From Prorocentrum cordatum (taxonomy: Eukaryota; Sar; Dinophyceae; Prorocentrales; Prorocentraceae), in assembly GCA_963575745.1 (NCBI GenBank), contig CAUYUJ010015950.1, positions 80,001 through 144,000 of the forward strand: a stretch of DNA of 64,000 nt. The letters are read 5' to 3'. Within the stretch, counting starts at the first letter, position 1. The number at the start of each line of letters is the position of its first letter. The notes below the pieces were generated by a model. That model did no database searches and was not told the origin of the DNA. It saw only the letters and a list, made by a program, of their open reading frames with translations. Position numbers and translations under genes: made by a program. This document shows, in pieces, positions 10,033-17,628 of the stretch.

Positions 10033-10739
10033 CACCAGCCCTTCGGCCGACAGGTGGTCTAACGAGGGTCTCTTTCCTCTTCCACAGCCCCTCTTCCCTT
10101 CGGGGAAGGGACCCCCCCTCCCCTCCCTAGGGTTTTTGGGAGGGGGTCGCGACGAGTTAGAGCGTCCTTTTTCAGCCCTTGAGAGGGCCAAATTTTGACA
10201 CCCCTCACGAGGATCGCGGCCCCCGAGGGGGGGACGGAGATAAGGGAACCCCCTCTTTTCACCGACTGCCTCCAAGATGGCCCCAAGAGGCCCTCCAGGG
10301 CTCCCAAGAGGCTCCTAAGAGGGCCCAAAGATCGCCCCAAGAAGCCCCAAGAGGCCTCCAAGAGTCAAGAGGCACCCGAGAGGCCCCCAAGAGGCCCCCG
10401 AGCGGCCTCAGAGAGCGCAAGATAACCTCCAAGATGGCTCAGATAGACCAAGTTGGCTCAAGATGGCTCTCAAGATGCTCCAAACGGCCCCCAAGACCGC
10501 TCCAAGACGGCTCGAGATGGCCACGGAGCCTCCCAAGCCTCCCTCGCTGTTTAACTATGCGTGCCTCTTCCTCTCTCCCCCCGTCAGCTCTCATGGGCAT
10601 CGTTTCTGGATGGGTTGGTGTGTTTCTTTTTTCTCGCGGCCGCAAGCGAGAGCGCAGGCGGCGTCCGAAGTCAGCCTGGGCTACGAGCGAACCCTAATTA
10701 CCTAGCGCGCGAAGTGAGCAGTTGGTGGGGATACGCGAA
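10033..10739 (+). mobile_element. Dispersed repeat, copy A (partner at 37.1 kb)
   Basis: It starts CACCAGCCCTTCGG and ends GTTGGTGGGGATACGCGAA. Internal landmarks shared with 37,117-37,578 are a CTTCGGGGA hairpin with C-rich flanks, the phrase TCCAAGATGGCCCCAAGA, a field of CCAAGAGGCCCC repeats, and GTTTCTGGAYGGGYTGGTG. The ends CACCAGCCC and GGGYTGGTG are inverted. Copy A carries about 110 bp extra (10,621-10,722) before the shared right end. It is probably non-autonomous, with no ORF of substance. Confidence 0.7.
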
Positions 10740-10817
10740 ATGTCAATACTTATCTTCATTACGGGGAGTGCTTCATTGGAAGACAGCTGCCTTAAAATAT
10801 ACTTCCAACCCAACAAA

Positions 10818-10975
10818 CAATTCCTGGGATTTGAGCGCCGCGAGTCAACGCGACTGTTGCGCCCTGACAGTCATAGACGTGCCAGAACACCACTCCTGGG
10901 ACTTCAACACCGCGAATCAAAATGAATGCTGCGTCCTGATAATCCTCAATCGTCCCAGGACACCATGAATAGTAC
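10818..10975. repeat. Two ~71-bp direct repeats
   Basis: CCTGGGATTTGAGCGCCGCG near 10,823 and CCTGGGACTTCAACACCGCG near 10,894 begin two diverged units that both continue through a GCGTCCTGA/GCGCCCTGA phrase. No gene. Confidence 0.6.
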
Positions 10976-10989
10976 TTCAAACATCCGAA

Positions 10990-11355
10990 TCCTTGAGTAT
11001 GCGTTTAAAGCTTGAAACGACAGTGCGTGGCGCTGGCGAGAGCCACAGTTTGAAAAGCAGCTGCCCTCCGCCTGTGTGACCACTGCAATATTTCAAAACA
11101 AATGCGCGCGGCGCTATGGCGAGAGCCACATCTTGAAAAAGAACCGCCCTCCGTCCTTGAAGCTGTTGCAAATTTTCAAAACGAGAGTGCGCGGCGGTTC
11201 GGCGAGAACCACATTTGGAAGACGGCCCACTCTCCGTCCTTGAAGCTATTACAGACTTACATGATTTATGTGTGCGGCGCCAATGCGGGAACCACGTTTT
11301 GAAAACGGCCCGCCCTCCATTCATGAAACCGTTGAGAATTTCAATGTTCAAGGTC
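10990..11355. repeat. ~83-bp tandem repeat, 4-5 diverged copies
   Basis: The phrase GGCGAGAGCCACA and its variants recur at about 11,035, 11,117, 11,201 and 11,284, a period of 82-84 bp. Each is followed by TTGAAAA, a CCGCCCTCC block and TTGAAGCTGTTGCAA. Open frames here (REPHLEKEPPSVLEAVANF) come from the repeat. Confidence 0.8.
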
Positions 11356-11544
11356 ATCAGTGGAGGAGGCGGAGAACGAGGAGGAAGATGAGGGAGGAAG
11401 AGGCAGAGGGAGGGGGGAGGCGATCTGTGCGAGGCTCGGGCGCGGGCAGGGCACAGGTCTCCCTGGTGTCGACGTGGTTCTCCTCCAGGGCCTCGTTCAG
11501 CTGGCGCATCTGCTTCTGGACCTCGGCCCTCCCCCCCTTTCTGA

Positions 11545-11854
11545 GCATCGTTTGACCGATCCCCACTCCTACTGGCATGGCCCCGGGCCCACTGGCCGAC
11601 TTACCAACCTAGATGGGCATGTATGGTGCTCCCTTCGGGTCTCGCGGGTCATATCCTCATTTGGGAAATGTGGGCGAGCAACGACATATGTACATGTACG
11701 CCCTCCGCGTTCTTGCCTGCACGAACGTCCGCGTTGACACGCACTCCAGGGGAAGCTAACCGCGTACGTGTACATATGTTGCTGGCCTCTGAAAATGGGA
11801 CAGTGTGGCTGACATGACATGGCCGAGTGGGGATGGGGAGCGGTCAGGCGATGC
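11545..11854. mobile_element. 310-bp foldback element
   Basis: The outer arms GCATCGTTTGACCGATCCCC (11,545 on) and the reverse complement of 11,835-11,854 match with a few differences. The arms continue to a nearly perfect inner inverted pair ACATATGTACATGTACG (11,684-11,700) and CGTACGTGTACATATGT (11,763-11,779). The whole segment can fold on itself, like a MITE. A short helical frame on the minus strand ends at its left edge. Confidence 0.6.
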
Positions 11855-11937
11855 TTTCCGTCCCCCTCGTGAGGCGAAGGCCCAAAAAGATCCGGCAGCA
11901 GATCGGCGGCGCGCACACGGGGCAAGGCAAAGGAGGC

Positions 11938-12066
11938 ACCTCCTCCTCCTCCTCCTCCTCCCCCTCCTCCTCCTCCTCCTCCTCCTCCTCCTCTTCCTCC
12001 TCCTCCTCCTCCTCCTCCTCCTCCTCCTCCTCCTCCTTTTCAGAAGGCCTCTGGCCTTCTGAAAAG
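11938..12066. repeat. TCC microsatellite ending in a perfect hairpin
   Basis: (TCC)n spans 11,938-12,037 (poly-Ser in one frame). It runs into a perfect stem: CTTTTCAGAAGGCC at 12,036-12,049 and GGCCTTCTGAAAAG at 12,053-12,066 with a 3-nt loop. The hairpin touches the TIR element that begins at 12,072. Confidence 0.9.
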
Positions 12067-12071
12067 CTTTC

Positions 12072-12257
12072 TACGGCAGGTCCGCGTCGTGTCGACCCCA
12101 GCGTGGGTTCCTCACACCGCGGGGATCGTTCACACTTGAGCGATCGGCCCTTTCAAAAAGGCCAGATCGTGGTCCGATTCTGGGCCACAGGCGGCGTTCA
12201 ACCTGAAAACGCCCGCGCTGGGGTCGCCGCTGGTCGACCGGACGATAACCTGCTGTA
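12072..12257. mobile_element. 186-bp TIR element (MITE-like), copy 2
   Basis: Same family as 8877-9068: it starts TACGGCAGGTCCGCGTCGTG and ends AACCTGCTGTA, with shared interior phrases GTTCCTCACACCGCG, CCGATTCTGGG and GGCGGCGTTCAACCT. The termini are more eroded than in copy 1. TA lies at both ends. Confidence 0.8.
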
Positions 12258-12360
12258 ATCCTCATACGAAGAAACCCCGCCGCCTGCCGAGAAACCCCAA
12301 ATCACATCCCCCTCAGCGCGCCGCCGACCCCTCACCCTTGTGAGGCGAGGGCATGGTACA

Positions 12361-12505
12361 ACAGGGCTGAACCTAAATGGTGTTTTTCGTTTTCGTTCTG
12401 TGTTTGTTTGTCCCTCGCGTTTGTCTCGAATCCGCCTTTACCGCAAAACGAAGCCGAAACGAAAACGGCCCACGAAATCACCAAGCCGTTTAGGTTCAGC
12501 CCTGT
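12361..12505. mobile_element. 145-bp foldback element with possible TSD
   Basis: ACAGGGCTGAACCTAAATGG at the left pairs with the reverse complement of CCGTTTAGGTTCAGCCCTGT at the right. TTTTCGTTTTCG and CGAAACGAAAACG pair further in. It is flanked by GGTACA (left) and GGTGCA (right), a possible imperfect 6-bp target duplication. Non-coding. Confidence 0.65.
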
Positions 12506-12529
12506 GGTGCATTGGGGGCCGATCCACGA

Positions 12530-13249
12530 GAAACCTTCCACAAGAAACCCACCCCAGAGTCACCAGGGATTCCATGGATTTTTGGCGTGGGGGCGTCGCG
12601 CTTTCCATGGCATAGCCATCAAGGCCCCAAGAAACCCAGGGCACCCTGGAGGCAAGCAGGGTGTTTGTTGGGCATGGGTCTCCACTGTGCGAACAGATCG
12701 GGCAAGAAAGGGGCACGGACATCCAAAAATCGGCGAAAGTCGATGCCGCGCCGAGGGGGAAGTGAGAGAGGGCAGGGGTTTTCAGAAGGCGGCGGGGCTT
12801 TGCAAAAGCCCCCCCGCCTTCCGAGGAACCCTGCATGGCCTCGGGGAGCGCTTAGAAAGCTTCACAGGAAGCCAAATGCCTTCTGAGCTGTCTAAAAAGT
12901 CCAACCCCCGCGGCATCCTCCATTCGGCGCGACATGGGATATCTGAGAGCAGAGGAGTGCAAATGATGAATTGCGCGCCGCGGCTTTTCCGAAACGAATT
13001 GGGGATTCGCGGAATATCTGGAAAAATTCGCTAGCCCCCGCTTGCTGGGGGTGCAAGGGCATGTGAGCTGAGTGGGTGCCATTTCCCCCCTCCGCTGGGG
13101 TCTGACATCGAATTCGACGGGGGGGGCAAAACGGGGGGCCTGGAGAGGGGGCGTAAAGGGGGACATCTAGGACTATTTAGGGACCGTGTTCGTTGTGTGT
13201 TGACATGTTGGGATGCGTTTGATTGTTCGGTGTGTGTCCCTTCTCTCGG
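12530..13249. other. No gene; hairpin at 12,780-12,829
   Basis: TTCAGAAGGCGGCGGGGCTTT and AAAGCCCCCCCGCCTTCCGA form a long stem near 12,781-12,824, echoing the CAGAAGGC hairpin at 12,036. The remaining sequence has open frames without recognisable motifs. Confidence 0.5.
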
Positions 13250-13302
13250 TCATGTTTTTTTTTTTTTTTTTTGTTTTTGTTCTCTCTCTCTCTCTCTCTC
13301 AT
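13250..13302. repeat. Poly-T and CT tract
   Basis: A T-run of about 18 (13,254-13,272) and TTTTTG are followed by (CT)n to 13,302. 13,303-13,620 is comparatively AT-rich intergenic-type DNA ending in a TATATA stretch, with no gene. Confidence 0.9.
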
Positions 13303-13610
13303 CCTCTTCGTCGCCACCTGGCCCTGCAATATAATATGATTGAGCAGTCGCACACAATAATTCGATGTGTTATCCACAATATAGAAATCAAATGGTAAAT
13401 CGCCAGCAAAAAGACTTCCTTTGAAAAAAGGCCAGCAAAATGTTTGATCATCCAAAAGAAAACGGGAAATAACAACACAAACCAAAAACGGACATCCGTC
13501 ACCAAACATCTCAACAAATCATATCAACATTAACATTGAAAAACGGAACACCTCAACAAATATCAATCCATCTGACCAAAATTCAATACATTGCAACGCG
13601 TTTGATATAT

Positions 13611-14756
13611 CTATATATATATATACACCTGCACACAATGTCCATTCAATCGGGCGCTTTGAAAAAATGCGTTGGAGGTTGGGGCTGGCGGCCCTGGATA
13701 ACGCATGCAGGACCTCGACGATGGCCTGCGCGGTGACTGACCCCCCTTCGAGGTCCGCGGCGTCCGCGCTGACGAATTCGCAGGCTCGCGCGAAGCCGTT
13801 TTCGCCCAGGAAGTCAGCCGCCCAGGCAGCGGCCGCCCAGGGCGCTGTCGGGCACAAAGAACACAACTCAACGAAGAGTGGCACGATGCCGGAGAGCGCG
13901 TCTGACAACGCGCGGGGCGCGCGCGACGCGCTGGCCGCGCGCCCCCCAGCCGCGGATTGACAGGGGTCGGGAGGTGACTGGGATGGCGCGCGCAGCGGCG
14001 CACCGAGCGCGCCGCCCTTGCTCGACTGACGGAATCCTGCGCGCAATGCCCGCGCGCGATCTGTCGAGCCAGACTAGCGCGCTGACGCTGACGGCGAGAA
14101 AGCATCGACACCCACGAGGCGGGCGCGCAAAAGGCCTCGCCCAGACGCGGCTCGACCCGCGCGGCACCCAGTCGCCGCGGCAGCCCGAGATCCCCCCGGA
14201 GCGGGTCGCCCGCGACATTCTCGTCTGTCGGCGCCCGTTCCACGCGGGCGAGGCCGCGTTGGTGCGCAATCTTGGCCCAGAGGCAGCGCGCCAGGCACCC
14301 GCCATCGAACGCGCGCGCGGCGCCGCGGCCGGCGGCGGCCTGCGCGCCCGCATAGTCCGGCCAAATCACGACTTGGCGACGCTGAATCGCCGATTCGAAC
14401 GGGCACAGACCGAGGGCGATGTTCAGCATGTCAAGACCCTGGATACGGGTGTCTTCCCTGGGCTGAAACGCGCTCGAAGTCCCGGCGAGCGCGCGGTCGC
14501 GAAGCGCGGGCGCATGGCCCGAGCGCGCCCTGCCGTTCCCGGCGGCTCGCGGCACGCTCGCCCAATAGCATTCCCCGTCGATGAACAGCGCGGCCGCCGC
14601 CGCGGGCGGGCAGCCAGCCGCGCCGCAGAAGGTGCGCCACGGAGCTCGCCGCGCCGCTGCGCCTCTTGCCCGACTGCGCCAATCCGTCGCCCGACGCGAT
14701 GAGCCACCAGCGCAGCGCGAGGCGCGGCCCCCGACGCACGGCTGGGCATTTGCCAT
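13611..14756 (-). pseudogene. Retroelement RNase H-like fragment (DIRS-type?)
   Basis: A 381-codon open frame. The middle part (about 14,170-14,605) reads as the RNase H-like module found in dinoflagellate DIRS-like retroelements. In order it shows LFIDGECYWASVP, an LNIALGL helix, VIWPDYAGAQ (family form roughly W-C-D-N-A-G-A-E; the Asp is kept), a G-A-R helix, RCLWAKIAHQRGLARVERAP, then TDENVAGDP (family form T-x-D-N-I-A-D-x-P) and LGAARVEP. The downstream part of the same frame turns into Arg/Pro-rich noise, while another frame (13,680-13,960, ALSGIVPLFVELCSLC to ALSRAASPNLQRIF) looks more protein-like, implying a frameshift. No RT motif is recognisable upstream, so this is a fragment. Confidence 0.55.
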
Positions 14757-15458
14757 TCGCCCGCGCGAAGATCGGCCTGAGGGGCCGAGCCAGTGGCGGA
14801 GGGCAGGCGGCGCGCGCTGCCGGGCCCGCGCCCGAGCATTGCCCGCCGAGCGCCCGCCAATCTGCCGGCGCCCCCTGGCCGCGCGCGCCGAATGCGGGCA
14901 AGGGGTCTCTGCGCCTCCACGCAGATTGCCGGGGTCCAGCGCCGCCTGGGCCCGAGCGGCCCACTTGGCATCGGCCCACTTGGCCGCCGTGGGCCTGCCC
15001 GGCAGTGTCTTTCCTCTGAGAATCGGGGTAAGATGCCAAAGGAATTAAGGCCTCGTGAACAATGCGCTCTGTGGTAGAGGGTTTGGGACGAGGCATCGAT
15101 GAAACAATATGTTATCCATATAGCAAATGCTACCAAGTATGGGAAGGGAGGAGGCCGGCCAGAGACGGACGACGACACGAGCCGCCCGCGCGCCCCTGGC
15201 GCGCTCCTTTTCTTGATAAGCAAACAGCCCCAATATACAAGTAATGTCAATGATCTACAAGTAAGGCGGCAGCAGAGGCGCATAATGATGAGGCGGGGAG
15301 GGGCATATTTACTCCCCCCGCGGCGGGCTACGTAGAGCAACTCCAGCCACAGCCCGCCCGGCCTGTGCATATTTACAGCCACCGGAGCGAACCCCAAAAG
15401 CATTTTACCGCTCAACGGCGGTTGCCAGGGGGCTAAAGGCCGAAGAAAACCCGACGTA
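14757..15458. other. GC-rich flank, no recognised gene
   Basis: The minus-strand frames continue open with Ala/Arg/Gly-rich composition, possibly shifted upstream parts of the retroelement fragment. No conserved motif is visible. Confidence 0.35.
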
Positions 15459-17103
15459 TCACACCAACGCCAAAATGGGCCTCTCTCGTCGAAACGACTG
15501 GGTCGTTCGACTCACGCCGAAACGACTGGGTCGTTCGACTTGCCTCCTCACTAATTTCTTGTGCCAGGAGGACTGCGAACGCGATGGTGGAGCCGGAGGC
15601 CTTGGAGTTGAAGATGAAGAGCCTCCCTTCTGCCAGGCTGGCAGAGGAGGCGCAAAAGACTTGCCTCCTTTTCCAAGGCCAGCATATGGAGCTGGCCGAA
15701 CGTTCTTGGACTTGTCCTTGTTCTTGTTGTATCCCTTGCCCTGGCCTCTCTGGAACCAGTGGTTGTACTCATTCTGGGACACAAAGTGCCATGCTCGACT
15801 TGCGGACTCCCGGGTGCCAGCCAATGCACTTGGTCACGGTGCACCCAGAAGCCCACCACCTCACCGTACTCGGAGTTCTGCCACCACCAGAAGCTTGGTT
15901 CTGCACTACTCGTACCCACCACCACCACCACCACCACCGGTGCATGGGGTCCCAGCCGCCATCGCCGCGGCCGGCAGCCATGGCTCCGCCGCGCCCGCGC
16001 GCGGTCATTGGCTGATCCCGCGCATCCCCGTCTGGGGAGCGCCTCGAAAGTTCATCACCCGCCGATGCGGCTTGACCGCCGGCGGAGCGTGGAGACTCTG
16101 TGGCATCATCACTGGCCCGAACGTCTTGGACGTTGGGCGGTCTAGGCGGGACAGGTGGAGCTGGGCGGCCAGCAGGGCTTGGTCCTGCTGGCGCTGTAGA
16201 AGCCACCCCAAGAAAGGCTGGGCCGTCGGAGGGATCGTCTGCGGCCCTCTCCTCGCGATGACGTGTCTCGTGCCGTAACTTTGCATACCTCGCAATGCCC
16301 GTCGCGGCAGTCGTCACGTAGGGACCGTAGCGCCCATTGGCAGTGCGAAAGGGGCCTATGTCACAGTCCTGTTCTGGGTGCGACTCCAAGAATGAATACA
16401 GGAAAACGACGGCTTCTTGCAATGCTCCGCCGTGGCGACGGAGCTCGGCGCGACGTTCAGTGCAAAGGTCACGAGACCACTCTTCAACGAGGTCATCTGT
16501 GTGGACAGCCGAACGAATACGGCTGTCCAGCGCATATGCGTCGATGCGGCGCTGTTCAACGTCGACTCCGTCGCATTTCTCTCGGCAATAGATGTCAGGC
16601 GTGGGATTGGCGATGTAATATGCTTCGGCGAAAAAACAATGGATAATCTCGCGGACAATCACAAATACACGCATGACTCGAAGGTCCAGGTTGAGTTCTT
16701 CAACGGGAGTCCTCCAACTCTGCTCAAGGGCCTCTCTCACCGCTGTAGGAACCACATGTTCCAGCTCTCCCTTCAGGCACGACAAGCGCTGCCTGTCGGC
16801 TGCACCCGTTCCCGCGCGATGGCACATGTGCTCCAGAACATACTGCGCCGCGACGCCGATGGCGTCCTGCGTCGTCGCTGCGACGCGCAGTGTGCCATCC
16901 TCGCGTCGAGGGTTCACCTGTCCGTCGGGCGGATCTAAGGTGATCCCCCCTTTCAGCCACCGCTGGGTCTGGGACCCGCAGACAGCATTACAATTAAATG
17001 GAATTGGAGCAGGCCTCTCGTCGCCTGTCGTCTCGGCTTGGCCGGCGACAGGTGTCACAGCACTGAGAGGACGATTGGCGCAAATCTTGCTGCACCTGGA
17101 CAC
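15459..17103 (-). CDS. Unrecognised long frame, 3' end of the retroelement block
   Basis: A 444-codon frame (15,769-17,103) continues, after a shift at the (CCA)n run near 15,918-15,942, in two further frames to 15,459. Visible parts include a helical segment VMRVFVIVREIIHCFFAEAY and a charged region CDGVDVEQRRIDAYALDSRI. Then come LQEAVVFLYSFLESHPEQD and a Pro/Ala-rich linker (STAPAGPSPAGRPAPPVPP). Past the CCA run is WWWQNSEYGEVVGFWVHRDQ. The C-terminus is basic and Gln/Gly/Lys-rich (GKGYNKNKDKSKN). I recognise no family. The position directly after the Tpt1-like frame, the shared strand and the shared GGCYKGGCCG motif argue it belongs to the same unit. The 17,103 start is a GTG and is not meaningful; the true upstream link is frame-shifted. 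Confidence 0.5.
15488..15545. repeat. Two 29-bp direct repeats with internal hairpin
   Basis: CGAAACGACTGGGTCGTTCG occurs twice, 29 bp apart. Each copy contains AACGAC-TGG-GTCGTT, a perfect 6-bp stem. The pair lies just past the 3' end of the long minus-strand coding block and could be a 3' signal or a mini-repeat. Confidence 0.75.
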
Positions 17104-17136
17104 TGACTTGGATGAGCGAGCAGGGCGAGCAGCGAG

Positions 17137-17628
17137 CTACTGCGCCCAAGCAACAGGCGGACGTCCACGAGGGCTGGGCCCTGCGGCGTCCACGCCAGCA
17201 TCCTGTGCATCGGGCATCCAGGCCGCAGCTCCAGAGAGTGCATTGTACACTGTCTGGAGAGTCGGCACAAAGGTGCCTGCCCTTTCCTGGGCGCTTTCCC
17301 ATTCTGTCCAGCCGCCTCTGGGGATTATGCTCGTGTCATCTTCGTCTGGCCAGTCAAAAGCAGCCAAAGGAGGACATGAAAATGTGCGCGCGTACTGATC
17401 GATGTTTGTGGCCCAAATCAGGGGCCACCACTCTGCGATCGTTGGCTCTTTGGTCTGTGCTCTCTGTGCCAGAAACTCCAGCCATTTTACGAACCTCCTC
17501 TTGAGAGGTTCAAGGTGCTGGAAGAAAGGTCCGTGGCGCGCCGGCGGCTGGGCCGCGGCGCTGTCAGGGGCCCAGGCAGGAACGCTACCAGGGCGGCTGC
17601 TGCCACAGGTTTGACCTGCAGCAGCCAT
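17137..17628 (-). CDS. Unrecognised frame overlapping the Tpt1-like frame
   Basis: 163 codons starting at an ATG (17,628) 43 bp before the stop of the preceding frame, in another frame. After a Pro/Ala segment comes a Trp/Phe-rich helical stretch: FFQHLEPLKRRFVKWLEFLA, then PTIAEWWPLIWATNIDQYA, then SIIPRGGWTEWESAQERAGT. The composition is protein-like and continues the minus-strand block. It may be the true continuation after a single indel rather than a separate gene. No family recognised. Confidence 0.45.
   Translation of the reverse strand: MAAAGQTCGSSRPGSVPAWAPDSAAAQPPARHGPFFQHLEPLKRRFVKWLEFLAQRAQTKEPTIAEWWPLIWATNIDQYARTFSCPPLAAFDWPDEDDTSIIPRGGWTEWESAQERAGTFVPTLQTVYNALSGAAAWMPDAQDAGVDAAGPSPRGRPPVAWAQ

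Noticed and set aside
10452-10461. TTGGCTCAAG, identical to the spliced-leader 3' end
   Set aside because: It lies in a field of AAGATGGCTC/CAAGATGG repeats that generate such strings, and no ORF follows.
15900-15945. Poly-Trp stretch as a protein feature
   Set aside because: It is the (CCA)n microsatellite read in one frame; the coding changes phase there.
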